Counted from the stretch's first letter, positions 16,304 to 25,752 are shown. The stretch is DNA of 64,000 nt from Pseudomonas mediterranea CFBP 5447 (GCF_000774145.1 NZ_KN322985.1:457910-521909), one strand, 5' to 3'. Notes: a model not told the origin generated them from the sequence alone. Numbers and translations are program-made.

Positions 16304-16777
16304 TAACTGAACGCCATCCGGAGAATGCAGCGGTGGTCGAATCGGGTGATCGGACGCACACCCACGATACAGAGAGGATAGCGCAGGCCGTCAGGCCACC
16401 TGAGGAAATTGATTGCAATAAGCCATCAATTTACCAGCGGTATGGCCAGGGCGGCCCATCAGGACCTGGTGGAAGGTGAGCTGCGCAAAAAGAAATGAAT
16501 GTTACGCCCGTTTGCCGATGCCTTGACAGCGCTTCAGGCCAGGGAAAACGCAGCGGATCCGGGGCCATCCGACTAAACCCACCGAGCTCCGACTCACCGA
16601 AGGGATTCCCCGTCCACGTTCATAGGCAAGGTCCTACATGGAAGACTCCGGCAGCCCTCAAACACGCCGGAAACAGCCGATTCAAAGCCCTGCGTGGTGG
16701 TCTGTAAAGTCCGGAAACACACAGATATTGAAACAACCCACGGACCGCAGCTCTCAACCAAGGAATGTCATCGCACC
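16304..16777. other. Gene-free 474 bp between divergent genes
   Basis: Upstream region of both the PAS-GAF-GGDEF gene and the oxoamine synthase. Short frames here lack ribosome sites and family resemblance. The oxoamine synthase frame itself is open upstream to 16694, but that part is rejected as coding. No repeats; no promoter I can defend. Confidence 0.4.
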
Positions 16778-18013
16778 ATGAACCAGATCGCGCAACCCAC
16801 TCATCGCTTCACCAACTATCGCAAGGTCATCTCCCTGGCGGATCAGGACTGGCAACGTGCCGAGGCCGGAAAAATCTCGGGGCTCAACGTCGAGGTCAAG
16901 ACGCCCAACGTCCTGGTCGACCAGTACGGTCGTACCCTGCACCACTTCTGCACGACGTCCTACCTGGGCCTGGACTACCATCCCGCCTTGCTGGACGGCG
17001 CCATGACCGCACTCTGGGAAACCGGGACCCTGCGTGTCGCCACCTCGAAGAATCGCTGCAAGCTGGCGATCCTGGCCCAGTACGAAACCCAACTGTCGGA
17101 GCTGTTCGGTGCCAGTTGCCTGAGTGCCTTGTCCTGCAGCGCGGCAAGCGCCGGGATCCTGCCGCTGCTGGCCAGCGGTGCTTTCACGGGCAATCGACCA
17201 CCCGTCATGGTCTTCGACAAGCATGCCCATTATTCGATGAACCACTTCAAGACCGCTTGCGCCGATGAAACCCAGGTCATCACCTGTCCACACAACGACA
17301 TGGACTTCATCGAGGACCTGTGCAAGCGCGAACGCAACGTCGCCTACGTGACTGACGGCGCCTACAGCATGGGCGGCATGGCGGACCTGGACAGCCTGCT
17401 GTTTCTCAAGCAGCGGTATGGCTTGTTCCTGTACCTGGACGACTCCCACGCGTTGTCCTCCGTCGGCAAATACGGCGCTGGACTGGTCCGCTCGCGCCTG
17501 CCTGCCGTGGACGAGCGCACGCTGATCGTCGCGTCGCTGGCCAAAGCGTTCGGCGCCAGTGGCGGGTTGGCCATGTTCGGCAGTGAGCGGCATAAAGCAC
17601 TGGTACAGCGTTACGGTGGGCCGAGCAACTGGTCGCAGAGCCTGAACGCAGCGGCCATCGGTGCCGGCATGGCCTCGATCCGCCTGCACCGCAGCCGGGA
17701 ACTGGTGTCGTTGCAGGAGCGTTTGCAGGTTAATATCCGCCTCTTCGACAAACTTGTCCGTACCGAGCAGCGCGGCAACCCGATGGCGATACGTCTGGTG
17801 CCCTGCGGTGAAGCCGCCCTGGCGAACCGCCTGGCGGTTGAACTGGCCGAGCTGGGGTATCTCACTTCGGCGGTCTTTTTCCCCGTGGTGCCACAAGACC
17901 AGGCGGCCATACGCATTACCCTGCGCGCCGACATGGAAACGAGCGTGATCCAGTCCTTTTGCCAACAGATCACCACTCTGCTACAGGCCCACGGGCGTGA
18001 TATCCGCCCCTGA
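16778..18013 (+). CDS. Orphan alpha-oxoamine synthase (class II PLP aminotransferase fold)
   Basis: 411 residues related to 8-amino-7-oxononanoate synthase, 2-amino-3-ketobutyrate ligase and CqsA. Such enzymes condense an amino acid with an acyl-CoA and release CO2. PLP-site landmarks: HAHYSMNH (149-156; the His that stacks on PLP), DDSHALSS (221-228), and SLAKAFGASGG with the Schiff-base Lys256. The N-terminal phrase TTSYLGL near 59-65 corresponds to the family's 'NxYLGL'. It is not BioF or Kbl by context: no bio genes or tdh nearby. It is followed after 12 bp by an exporter gene, so a small secreted amino-ketone is a plausible product. ATG 16778 is chosen for family-like length. Confidence 0.87.
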   Translation: MNQIAQPTHRFTNYRKVISLADQDWQRAEAGKISGLNVEVKTPNVLVDQYGRTLHHFCTTSYLGLDYHPALLDGAMTALWETGTLRVATSKNRCKLAILAQYETQLSELFGASCLSALSCSAASAGILPLLASGAFTGNRPPVMVFDKHAHYSMNHFKTACADETQVITCPHNDMDFIEDLCKRERNVAYVTDGAYSMGGMADLDSLLFLKQRYGLFLYLDDSHALSSVGKYGAGLVRSRLPAVDERTLIVASLAKAFGASGGLAMFGSERHKALVQRYGGPSNWSQSLNAAAIGAGMASIRLHRSRELVSLQERLQVNIRLFDKLVRTEQRGNPMAIRLVPCGEAALANRLAVELAELGYLTSAVFFPVVPQDQAAIRITLRADMETSVIQSFCQQITTLLQAHGRDIRP

Positions 18014-18025
18014 CACGAGTCATCG

Positions 18026-19189
18026 ATGAAAAGCCGTACAACCCTGATCGTTACTTGCACCACCGTTTTCCTGGCACAACTGGGCATGAGCATCTACTTG
18101 CCCGCGCTGCCTGATATCGCCCGGGATCTTGGTGCCGATGCGCCACAAGTATCCTGGGGCCTGTCGGTGTATTTGATCGGCATGGCGCTGCCCATGTTGA
18201 CGTGGGGCAGGCTGAGCGAACGCCTGGGGCGCAAACCGGTCTTGCTGGCGGCATTGGGATTGTACGGGTTGGGCAATCTGGCGCTGCCGCTTGGTACCTC
18301 GGTGGAGGCGTTCCTGGCGTTCAGGTTGATCCAAGGCATCGGTGCCAGCGGTATCTCGGTGATGGCGCGGGTCTTGATTCGTGACAGCTTCAGCGGCGAT
18401 CTGCTGGCAAAAGCCCTGTCGTGGATATCGATAGCCTTCGTGGTCGCCCTCGGCATCGGCCAGTACCTGGGCTCGCTGATCCAGGCTGCCTTGGGTTGGG
18501 AAGCGATCTTCCATGGTCTGGGCGCCGCCAGCCTGATCATGGCCGCGGCGGTTTCCCGGACCAGGTTCCCGATATTGACGCAGAGCGATAATGGACAGTC
18601 GGCATGGCAGGTATACGGACGGATTCTGCAGCAGCGCGGTTTTTTGTTGCCGGCTCTTGCCGGAGGGCTTGGGTATGGCGTGATCATCGCCTTCAACACG
18701 GCAGCGCCGCTCATTCTGCAACAGGGCTTCCAGTGGTCGGCGATCGAGTACGGCCTGCTGGGCTGGCCGATCAGCACCGCTTACCTGCTTGGCGCATTGG
18801 TAGTGAACGCCTTTGTGCTGCATGCCGGCCAGCGACGGATGATGGGGTGGGGCATCGCGCTGGTGCTGGGGGGAAGCGCGACCATGCTGGTGGGTGGCCT
18901 CACCCTGGACGGCATCGCGTTGCTTTTCTGGTTGCCGTATTGCCTGGCCGTGTTCGGCCAGTCGTTGAACTACCCCATCAGCCTGTCCCTGGCCAACGAA
19001 GGCTCGCCGGTGCCCGGCGCCTACGCCATGGCACTGAGCGGCTTCCTGCACCAACTGCTGGCCGCGCTGATCGGCGCCATGGCCAGCCTGTTGTCGAGTC
19101 AACAGGCCTGGCCGCTGGCGACACTATGCACGCTGCTGGCGCTAGCGACCATGGCCTGCGTGAAGGTCACGTCGCCTCGGGGTCGCTAG
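18026..19189 (+). CDS. MFS drug/metabolite exporter, Bcr/CflA-like
   Basis: 387 residues with twelve hydrophobic helices. The first helix is followed by [34 protein letters not shown], which contains the MFS loop motif [11 protein letters not shown] (about 61-71), and a motif-C-like glycine pattern follows later. The resemblance is to Bcr/CflA/CmlA drug-proton antiporters. It begins 12 bp after the oxoamine synthase stop, so the two are surely cotranscribed, and export of that enzyme's product or self-resistance is the likely job. The last four bases overlap the stop of the convergent alcohol dehydrogenase gene. Confidence 0.9.
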   Translation: MKSRTTLIVTCTTVFLAQLGMSIYLPALPDIARDLGADAPQVSWGLSVYLIGMALPMLTWGRLSERLGRKPVLLAALGLYGLGNLALPLGTSVEAFLAFRLIQGIGASGISVMARVLIRDSFSGDLLAKALSWISIAFVVALGIGQYLGSLIQAALGWEAIFHGLGAASLIMAAAVSRTRFPILTQSDNGQSAWQVYGRILQQRGFLLPALAGGLGYGVIIAFNTAAPLILQQGFQWSAIEYGLLGWPISTAYLLGALVVNAFVLHAGQRRMMGWGIALVLGGSATMLVGGLTLDGIALLFWLPYCLAVFGQSLNYPISLSLANEGSPVPGAYAMALSGFLHQLLAALIGAMASLLSSQQAWPLATLCTLLALATMACVKVTSPRGR

Positions 19190-20334
19190 AAGGCGTTGCG
19201 GAAAATTTCCTCGATCTGCCGTTGATCCGCTGCCCGCGGGTTGGTCAGGCCGCAGGCGTCTTTCAGGGCGTTGGCGGCCAGCACCGGCACGTCATCGAGG
19301 CGCATGCCCAACTCTCGCAGACCGGCCGGGATCTCCACGTCCCGGGCCAGACTGACGATCGCGGCGATAGCGGCCTGGGCGCCATCCTCCGGGCTGGATC
19401 GGAGCGTATCGACCCCCATGGCACGACCCACATCGGTCAGGCGCGCGGCGCACACCGAGGCATTGAAACTCTGCACGTGGGGCAACAGCACCGCGTTGCA
19501 AACACCATGGGGCAAGTCGTAGAAACCGCCCAGTTGGTGGGCCATGGCATGCACGAAACCCAGCGAAGCATTGTTGAAGGCCATCCCGGCCAGAAACTGC
19601 GCGTAGGCCATATTCTCCCGTGCCGCCAGATCGTGGCCGTCACGCACCGCCAGGCGCAGGTTGTTGCTGATCAGGGTGATGGCTTTCAGAGCACAGGCAT
19701 CGGTAATCGGGCTGGCGGCGGTGGACACGTAGGCTTCGACCGCGTGGGTCAGCGCATCCATGCCCGTCGCAGCCGTCAGTCCCTTGGGCATTGCCACCAT
19801 CAGCGCCGGATCGTTGACCGACATGAGCGGCGTCACGTTACGGTCGACAATCGCCATTTTCACGTGACGCGATTCGTCGGTGATGATGCAGAAGCGAGTC
19901 ATCTCACTGGCGGTGCCGGCCGTGGTGTTGATGGCGATCAGCGGCAATTGCGGCTTGGCCGACCGGTCGACACCCTCGTAGTCGCGGATCTGCCCGCCAT
20001 TGGTGGCGCACAGGGCAATGCCCTTGGCGCAATCATGGGGCGAGCCGCCGCCCAGCGACACCACGAAATCGCATTGACTCTCCCTCAACAATCCCAGGCC
20101 ACTCTCGACGTTCGCAGTGCTCGGGTTGGGCTTGGCACCGTCGAAAATCACCGAGGCGATGTCCTGCAGCGCCAGCAGGTCGGCCACCTTGCCCGCAACG
20201 CCGGCCTTGGCCAGCCCCACGTCGGTCACGATCAGGGCCTTGCGAAAACCGTAGTTGCGAATGGCAGTCATGGCCTCGTCGAGGCAACCCAGCCCCATGA
20301 CGTTCACGGCGGGGATGAAAAAAGTGCTACTCAT
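19186..20334 (-). CDS. Iron-containing alcohol dehydrogenase (YiaY/AdhB type)
   Basis: 382-residue group III alcohol dehydrogenase, NAD(P)-dependent and Fe(II)-binding. Nucleotide-binding [11 protein letters not shown] (about 95-105) and the metal-binding region (Asp/His series in [25 protein letters not shown] and [13 protein letters not shown]) are intact. Length and N-terminus ([16 protein letters not shown]) match the YiaY branch, which oxidises ethanol, 1,2-diols and similar primary alcohols. Monocistronic. Its stop shares four bases with the convergent exporter gene, so no terminator room is left between them. Confidence 0.94.
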   Translation of the reverse strand: MSSTFFIPAVNVMGLGCLDEAMTAIRNYGFRKALIVTDVGLAKAGVAGKVADLLALQDIASVIFDGAKPNPSTANVESGLGLLRESQCDFVVSLGGGSPHDCAKGIALCATNGGQIRDYEGVDRSAKPQLPLIAINTTAGTASEMTRFCIITDESRHVKMAIVDRNVTPLMSVNDPALMVAMPKGLTAATGMDALTHAVEAYVSTAASPITDACALKAITLISNNLRLAVRDGHDLAARENMAYAQFLAGMAFNNASLGFVHAMAHQLGGFYDLPHGVCNAVLLPHVQSFNASVCAARLTDVGRAMGVDTLRSSPEDGAQAAIAAIVSLARDVEIPAGLRELGMRLDDVPVLAANALKDACGLTNPRAADQRQIEEIFRNAF

Positions 20335-20475
20335 GGGGACACGCTCCTGGAAGAGGCCGGATCGGCACGGGCCTACAGGATTGACCAGTCAGTCACGCGG
20401 TTCCTTGATCTGGCTCAAGAGTCGGTCGTGATAAAGTCGCGCCCTGCCCTTGCCACGTTTTGAGATGACTTTCCA

Positions 20476-21495
20476 ATGACCGACTTCCAGGAATACGACG
20501 CCCGGCTTGAAGATTGGGAGACCTTGCGCGCCCATACCGCTTTCAGCGGGCTGCTGGTGGGCAATGGCGCCAGCCGTGCCGTATGGGATGATTTCGGCTA
20601 TGACTCGCTGTTCGAAAACGCCCGCACCGTCGAGGAAAAGCCCCTGAGCCCGTCGGAGTTGAGCGTGTTCGACGCGCTGCAGACCCGCAGTTTCGAACAG
20701 GTGCTCGGTGCGCTGAAAACCACCAGCCGGGTCAACAAGGCCCTCGCCGTCAGCTCCGCCGCCCCGCGCAATCGCTACTACGCGATCAAGGAAGCGCTGA
20801 TCAACACCGTGCACGCGGTGCATATCCCATGGCGATTGGTACAGCCATCGACCCTGGCGGCGCTCAGCCAGGAGCTGAGTCGCTATGCCACGGTGTTCAC
20901 CACCAACTACGACTTGCTCAACCACTGGGCGCTCCAGCAGGCGCAGCACGCCATCACCGATCTGTTCATCGGCGCCGACCACAGTTTCGATCTGAGCCAG
21001 GCGACCACGGAAAAACCACGGCTGTTGTACCTGCACGGCGGCCTGCACCTGGTGCGCAACCAGGACGGCACGGCGCGCAAGCTCACATCCACCGAAGGCA
21101 CGCTGCTGGGCAATTTCGCCATCAACAACACCCTCAAGACCCTCGACGACGTGCCGCTGTTCGTCAATGAAGGCCCGAGCGAGGACAAGCTCAAGACCAT
21201 CCGCAGCTCCGACTACCTGTCGTTCTGCTACGACCAACTGCTGCACCATGGCGACAACCTGTGCCTGTTCGGCCACGCCCTGGGCGAGCAGGACCAGCAC
21301 ATCGTCCGCGCCCTGCGCCAGGCGAAACCCCGCACCATGGCAATTTCGATCTACCCTCGCAGCCAGGCGTTCATCCAGCACCAGAAGCGCCATTACGCCA
21401 AGCTGTTCCAGGGTTTGGACATGGAGTTGCGATTCTTCGATGCCAAGAGCCATCCGCTGGGCGATCCGAAGCTGTCGGTGCCGGTGGAGGTGTAG
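20476..21495 (+). CDS. DUF4917 family protein with SIR2-like motifs
   Basis: 339 residues. The motif order is that of SIR2-like NAD-binding domains: LLVGNGASRAV (26-36) as the Gly-rich loop, VFTTNYDLL with Thr142-Asp146, LHGGLHL (186-192), and LFGHALGEQD (264-273) in place of the usual GxSLxDxD. DUF4917 has no established function, but SIR2-like domains with these motifs act as NADases or nucleotide sensors in several defence systems. No partner gene (TIR, Argonaute, ATPase) is adjacent: it is a single gene between the alcohol dehydrogenase and yegP, so a chromosomal household role is equally possible. Base composition is like its neighbours. Confidence 0.83.
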   Translation: MTDFQEYDARLEDWETLRAHTAFSGLLVGNGASRAVWDDFGYDSLFENARTVEEKPLSPSELSVFDALQTRSFEQVLGALKTTSRVNKALAVSSAAPRNRYYAIKEALINTVHAVHIPWRLVQPSTLAALSQELSRYATVFTTNYDLLNHWALQQAQHAITDLFIGADHSFDLSQATTEKPRLLYLHGGLHLVRNQDGTARKLTSTEGTLLGNFAINNTLKTLDDVPLFVNEGPSEDKLKTIRSSDYLSFCYDQLLHHGDNLCLFGHALGEQDQHIVRALRQAKPRTMAISIYPRSQAFIQHQKRHYAKLFQGLDMELRFFDAKSHPLGDPKLSVPVEV

Positions 21496-21527
21496 ATGTA
21501 GGTGTAGGAATAGAATCAGCGCAGAGT

Positions 21528-21663
21528 CCTGTGGCGAGGGAGCTTGCTCCCGCTGGGGTGCGCAGCGCCCCCCAAACCTGCACACTCGATCTGCTGATAC
21601 ACCGAGGTGCCTGGAATCAGGGCCGCTGCGCGCCCCAGCGGGAGCAAGCTCCCTCGCCACAGG
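21528..21663. repeat. Inverted repeat pair of the GTGGCGAGGGAGCTTGCTCCC class
   Basis: CCTGTGGCGAGGGAGCTTGCTCCCGCTGG at the left and its reverse complement at the right, about 75 bp apart, with GTGCGCAGCGCCCC and GCTGCGCGCCCCAGC inner arms. Lies between convergent DUF4917 and yegP. Confidence 0.85.
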
Positions 21664-21667
21664 TTGA

Positions 21668-22012
21668 TTAGAGCGCAGGCAGGGTCTTGTCCTTGATCAT
21701 CGTGGTCGGTCCATTCGCCTTGACACTGGCAATGCCCTTGTCCCGAGCAGCCTCCGATGAATAGGTTTCGCTGCTGCCGATCACTTCGTGGTTGGCGGCC
21801 TTGAGATTGAAATAGGGATGGCCGTCCCTGGTGTTCTTGAGCTCATAACGCTCGGCCAAGGGGCTGTTCTTCTGCACCGCGGCGATGCCCCCATCGACAC
21901 CGCTGCGGGTGGCGTACAACTCGCTGGTCAGGATCGTTTCGGCGTTGGCGGCCTTGAGCACGAACCGAAACTGGCCACTGCTGTGCTTGCTGACTTCGTA
22001 CCATCCGGACAT
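21668..22012 (-). CDS. yegP: YegP family protein (two DUF1508 repeats)
   Basis: 114 residues made of two tandem DUF1508 units, each about 48 residues: WYEVSKHSSGQFRFVLKAAN.E.ILTSELY (3-50) and YELKNTRDGHPYFNLKAANHEVIGSSETY (55-102). Each unit ends with a GIAAVQKN/GIASVKAN motif. The fold is a small beta-rich domain and the molecular role is unknown. Length equals E. coli YegP. Monocistronic, with a GAGG ribosome site. Confidence 0.93.
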   Translation of the reverse strand: MSGWYEVSKHSSGQFRFVLKAANAETILTSELYATRSGVDGGIAAVQKNSPLAERYELKNTRDGHPYFNLKAANHEVIGSSETYSSEAARDKGIASVKANGPTTMIKDKTLPAL

Positions 22013-22083
22013 GATCGTTTCCTCGTGAGGTCAAGAGCCTCAAGAGTAAAGACCTGCCCCGTCGGCTCTGCCAGTCGGCGCCA

Positions 22084-22665
22084 CTACAGGGTGATGGCCG
22101 TGCCCAACAGCGTCAGGAACCCCGCCAGCCAGTTCGGGTGAGCCGGCCAGGCTGGTGCGGTCGCCAGGTTGCCCTGGACATGGCCTTCGGTCACCGGAAT
22201 GTCGATGAAGGTCCCGCCCGCCAAGCGCACTTCCGGGGCACAGGCCGGATAGGCACTGCATTCACGCCCTTCCAGAATGCCCGCCGCCGCCAGCAGTTGC
22301 GCGCCGTGGCATACGGCAGCAATCGGCTTGCCCGCCACGTCGAAATCGCGCACCAGTTGCAGGACTTTTTCATTCAGCCGCAGATATTCCGGCGCCCGTC
22401 CGCCGGGAATCAGCAGCGCGTCGTAGGCAGCCGCTGCGACACTGGCAAAATCATGGTTAAGGGCGAACAGATGGCCCGGTTTCTCGCTGTAGGTCTGGTC
22501 GCCTTCGAAGTCGTGGATCGCCGTGCGCACGGTCTGCCCGGCGGTCTTGTCAGGGCACACCGCGTGCACGGTATGGCCGACCATCTGCAAGGCCTGGAAC
22601 GGCACCATCACTTCATAGTCTTCGACGTAATCGCCGACCAGCATCAGGATTTTCTTTGCGGCCAT
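22084..22665 (-). CDS. DJ-1/PfpI family protein
   Basis: 193 residues of the class I glutamine-amidotransferase-like superfamily. The nucleophile elbow is [11 protein letters not shown] with Cys at about residue 118 followed by His, and an early acidic residue ([11 protein letters not shown], Glu15 region) completes the usual DJ-1 trio. Members are proteases, deglycases or glyoxalases; the long internal loop and the [10 protein letters not shown] motif suggest the PfpI/YhbO-like side. The reaction is not certain. A GGAG site precedes the ATG. Confidence 0.88.
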   Translation of the reverse strand: MAAKKILMLVGDYVEDYEVMVPFQALQMVGHTVHAVCPDKTAGQTVRTAIHDFEGDQTYSEKPGHLFALNHDFASVAAAAYDALLIPGGRAPEYLRLNEKVLQLVRDFDVAGKPIAAVCHGAQLLAAAGILEGRECSAYPACAPEVRLAGGTFIDIPVTEGHVQGNLATAPAWPAHPNWLAGFLTLLGTAITL

Positions 22666-22761
22666 GGGTTGGGCTCCTTTGGGAATGCGTGAAGGGTGAA
22701 CGCATTAAAGGTAGTCCGATGGGGACGGCTTCACTTGTCATCTGACGGGCTGCACATCACC

Positions 22762-22853
22762 CCTGTGGGAGCGAGCCTGCTCGCGATGGCGGAGTATCAG
22801 TCAGCAATCCAGCAACTGATACACCGCCATCGCGAGCAGGCTCGCTCCCACAA
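22762..22853. repeat. REP pair (inverted)
   Basis: CTGTGGGAGCGAGCCTGCTCGCGATGGCGG and its complement, separated by a short self-complementary stretch (GTATCAGT / ACTGATAC). Between the methyltransferase stop and the PfpI-family start region (tandem genes). Confidence 0.85.
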
Positions 22854-22872
22854 AGGGACTGGGCAAGCCGCT

Positions 22873-24090
22873 TCAGGCGAGATAACCGTCAGCCCGCAGC
22901 AAGGTTTCGAGGCAGTGTTCGGTGATGTGGTAGAACGCCTTCAGTTCCTGGATCTTCGCCAGCAGCTCGGCCGGATCGTTCGGGGTGGCGCGTTTGACCG
23001 CCAGGATCATCTTGTTCTTGTTGGTGTGTTCCAGGGATATGAACTCGAACACCTTGGTTTCGTAGCCACAGGCCTCCAGGAACAGCGCCCGCAGGCTGTC
23101 GGTGACCATTTCCGCCTGCTGGCCCAGGTGCAGGCCATATTGCAGCATCGGCTTGAGCAGCGCCGGGCTCTGGATCTGCAAGCGGATCTGCTTGTGGCAG
23201 CACGGCGAGCACATGATGATCGAGGCGCCCGAGCGGATGCCCATGTGGATCGCGTAGTCGGTGGCGATGTCGCAGGCGTGCAAGGCGATCATCACGTCCA
23301 CCGCGCTCGGCGCCACGCTGCGCACGTCACCGTGCTGGAAGCTCAGGCCCGGGTGTTCCAGGCGCCCGGCGGCCTCGTTGCACAGCCGCACCATGTCCTC
23401 GCGCAACTCGACACCCGTCACCACGCCTTCGGCTTGCAAGGTGTTGCGCAGGTAGTCGTGAATGGCGAAGGTCAGGTAGCCCTTGCCCGAACCGAAGTCC
23501 GACACCCGCACCGGTTTGTCCAGGTCCAGCGGCGAGGAGGTCAGCGCATGGCTGAAGACTTCAATGAACTTGTTGATCTGCTTCCACTTGCGCGACATGG
23601 CCGGGATCAGCTCGTGCTTGTGGTTGGTCACGCCCAGGTCGGCCAGGAACGGCCGACTCAGGTCGAGGAAGCGGTTTTTCTCGCGGTTGTGCTCCACCGA
23701 GGGCACTTCACGCAGTTGCTGGGGCTTGCTCCTGAACAGTGAAGACTTGCCTTTCTTGCTGTATTCCAACTGCGCCTCATCGGTGACCGCCAGCAAATGT
23801 GCGTTCTTGAACGATGCCGGCAACAACGCCGCGATGGTCGCCACGCCTTCGGCCAGCGGGAAATTCTTAGTGATGTCACGGGTTTTGTAGCGGTAGACGA
23901 AAGACAGGCAAGGCTGCTCCTTGACCGTCAGTTGCTTGATGATCAGCCGTTGGAGATCCGCTTCATCACCGACATGCCTGGCCAGCACCAGCTTGATGAA
24001 CGCGTTCTGGTCGAGGCTGGCCTGCAGCAGCTCGATGAACTGGGCGTGGTGATCCGGCGCGGGACGGGCGGGAGTTGCAGTAACGGACAT
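22873..24090 (-). CDS. Class I SAM-dependent methyltransferase (Methyltransf_32-like)
   Basis: 405 residues. The SAM-binding core begins VRVSDFGSGKGYLTFAIHDY (motif I), with a motif-II-like acidic residue at GVELREDM and ALHACDIATDYAI downstream. A conserved SPCCHKQIR segment may bind a metal. The N-terminal 180 residues are a separate helical domain (LLQASLDQNAFIKLVLARH). This layout matches the PF13679 methyltransferase family, whose substrates are mostly unknown. The frame extends upstream through a repeat to 24276, but that part is REP-derived, so the ATG at 24090 is chosen. Confidence 0.87.
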   Translation of the reverse strand: MSVTATPARPAPDHHAQFIELLQASLDQNAFIKLVLARHVGDEADLQRLIIKQLTVKEQPCLSFVYRYKTRDITKNFPLAEGVATIAALLPASFKNAHLLAVTDEAQLEYSKKGKSSLFRSKPQQLREVPSVEHNREKNRFLDLSRPFLADLGVTNHKHELIPAMSRKWKQINKFIEVFSHALTSSPLDLDKPVRVSDFGSGKGYLTFAIHDYLRNTLQAEGVVTGVELREDMVRLCNEAAGRLEHPGLSFQHGDVRSVAPSAVDVMIALHACDIATDYAIHMGIRSGASIIMCSPCCHKQIRLQIQSPALLKPMLQYGLHLGQQAEMVTDSLRALFLEACGYETKVFEFISLEHTNKNKMILAVKRATPNDPAELLAKIQELKAFYHITEHCLETLLRADGYLA

Positions 24091-24169
24091 GAACAAGCGG
24101 CCTCGGGGCAGGCGGATCGGGAATTGTGGGTATTTTAGGGGGAACGAGGTGTCAGGGCACGAGGAATCG

Positions 24170-24302
24170 TTGTGGCGAGGGGATTTATCTGTGGGAGCAA
24201 GGCTTGCCCGCGATGAAGGCGCCTCGGTCCCAGGGTAGACCGCGTCAACTTCATCGCGGGCAAGCCTTGCTCCCACAGTTATTCACAACCTTGCTCCCAC
24301 AA
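24170..24302. repeat. Composite REP cluster (GTGGGAGCAAGGCTTGCCCGCGATG class)
   Basis: A GTGGCGAGGGGATTTATC arm, then GTGGGAGCAAGGCTTGCCCGCGATG and its complement about 40 bp later, then a further CTTGCTCCCACA fragment. Mixed remnants of two repeat classes between tandem genes. Confidence 0.75.
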
Positions 24303-24322
24303 TGTGCTCCGGCGGCAGGTTC

Positions 24323-24940
24323 CTAGCCGAGCACCACCAACCGGTTCGGCAGTTCATTGCGCTCGTGGGTCACCGGCACGTGTTCCTTGAGCAATTCGCC
24401 GCAGGCTTCGATGCAGGTCACAAAGCCCTGCAAGGTCTGCCCCTGGCGGACCTGTTCGGTGAAGGCCGCGACAATGGCCTCCCAGTTCCGGTTGTCGAGG
24501 CGTTTGGAAATGCCCTCGTCCACCAGGATCTCCACGTAGCGCTCGGCTTCGCAGACGAAGATCAGCATTCCGGTACCGCCCACGGTGTGGTGCAGGTTCT
24601 GTTCGAGAAACTGCCGGCGAGCCAGGTTGGACGCCCGCCAGTGGCGCACCGAGCGGGGGATCAGGTGGGTGGTGACCTTCGGAATGCGAAACACCAGGCA
24701 CAGCACGATGAAGCTGACCCATTGCACCAGCAGCAAGCTGTGCATGGTCAACCAGCCCGTCAGGTAATGCAGCACACCGGGCACCACCAGGGCCAGCAAA
24801 CTGGCCCATAGCAGCGGGATGTAGGCATAGTCGTCGGCGCGCGCCGCGAGCACCGTGACCAGTTCGGCGTCGGTGTCCCGCTCGACCCGGGCGATGGCTT
24901 CGGCCACCTTGCGTTGTTCGTGTTCAGTCAGTAATGCCAT
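24323..24940 (-). CDS. TPM-domain membrane protein
   Basis: 205 residues. The N-terminus (LLTEHEQRKVAEAIARVERDTDAELVTVLAARADDY) and a later part (VEILVDEGISKRLDNRNWEAIVAAFTEQVRQG) form the TPM fold, interrupted by two membrane helices (about 42-62 and 71-87). The domain was once called a phosphatase but mostly seems structural. The ATG at 24940 is used rather than the Ala-rich extension to 25060, which reads across the Gly-coding repeat of the upstream gene. Last gene of a lemA-TPM-TPM operon. Confidence 0.88.
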   Translation of the reverse strand: MALLTEHEQRKVAEAIARVERDTDAELVTVLAARADDYAYIPLLWASLLALVVPGVLHYLTGWLTMHSLLLVQWVSFIVLCLVFRIPKVTTHLIPRSVRHWRASNLARRQFLEQNLHHTVGGTGMLIFVCEAERYVEILVDEGISKRLDNRNWEAIVAAFTEQVRQGQTLQGFVTCIEACGELLKEHVPVTHERNELPNRLVVLG

Positions 24941-24968
24941 GGTTAAAAGTGCCTGCTCATTATTATTG

Positions 24969-25724
24969 TCACCAGCCGCCCGACGAACCGCCGCCCCCGA
25001 AACTGCCACCGCCGCCGCTGAAACCACCGCCACCGCCACCGCCGAAACCGCCGCCGCCAAAGCCTCCCCCGCTGGAGCCGCTGGAGCCGCCTCCCCCGGC
25101 CGGTAGAATCCCCAACACCTGGCAGACCATGATCGTGACGATGAACAACATCACCAGCATCACGAATGTCCACGGATGTCGCGAGACGAAGTCGCCCTCC
25201 TCCTGCCCGCCCGCACTGTATGCGGCAGCCGGCTCATCCAGCGGGCTGCCGCCCAACACCACCAGCATCGCCGCGACGCCGTCGCTGATGCCCTTGTTGA
25301 AGTTGCCGGTCTTGAACGCCGGGGTGATCACCTGGTTGATGATCACCGAACTCTGGGCGTCGGTCAGGCGATCTTCCAGGCCGTAGCCCACCTCGATGCG
25401 CAGTTTACGGTCATCCCGGGCGACGATCAGCAGGGCACCGTTGTTCTTGTCCTTCTGCCCGATGCCCCAGTGGCGCCCGAGCTGGTAGCCGAAGTCTTCG
25501 ATGCTGGCGCCCTGCAGGTCCGCCAGCGTGACCACCACGACCTGTTCGCCAGTGGCCTGCTCGTGGGCCTTGAGCTGCGCATCCAATTGCTCGCGCACCG
25601 ACGGCTGAAGCAACTGGGCGGTATCCACTACCCGCCCGGTCAGCGCCGGAAACTTCAACTCGGCCTGGGCCGTGACTGCAAACACCCAGAGCAACAGCAC
25701 CAGGCCAAATTTCAACACACGCAT
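24969..25724 (-). CDS. TPM-domain protein with Gly-rich tail (YgcG family)
   Basis: 251 residues: signal peptide (MRVLKFGLVLLLWVFAVTAQA), a periplasmic TPM domain (about 25-165, starting FPALTGRVVDTAQLL and including YQLGRHWGIGQKDKNNGALL), a membrane helix (about 189-207) and a tail of GGGGFGGG-type repeats ending SGGW. The layout is that of YgcG and plant Psb32-like proteins. The Gly-rich tail is a low-complexity feature typical of the family. Between lemA and the second TPM gene, 28 bp before the latter. Confidence 0.9.
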   Translation of the reverse strand: MRVLKFGLVLLLWVFAVTAQAELKFPALTGRVVDTAQLLQPSVREQLDAQLKAHEQATGEQVVVVTLADLQGASIEDFGYQLGRHWGIGQKDKNNGALLIVARDDRKLRIEVGYGLEDRLTDAQSSVIINQVITPAFKTGNFNKGISDGVAAMLVVLGGSPLDEPAAAYSAGGQEEGDFVSRHPWTFVMLVMLFIVTIMVCQVLGILPAGGGGSSGSSGGGFGGGGFGGGGGGGFSGGGGSFGGGGSSGGW

Positions 25725-25752
25725 TGGAACTCCTGTGGGAGCCGGGTATCGG

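Noticed and set aside
18604..20463. 619-codon plus-strand frame running from the exporter gene over the alcohol dehydrogenase
   Set aside because: Out of frame with the exporter and antisense to the dehydrogenase; shows no protein family features.
20476..21495. Thoeris or short-Argonaute defence system around the SIR2-like gene
   Set aside because: No TIR, Argonaute or ATPase partner within several kb on either side; kept only as a single-gene hypothesis.
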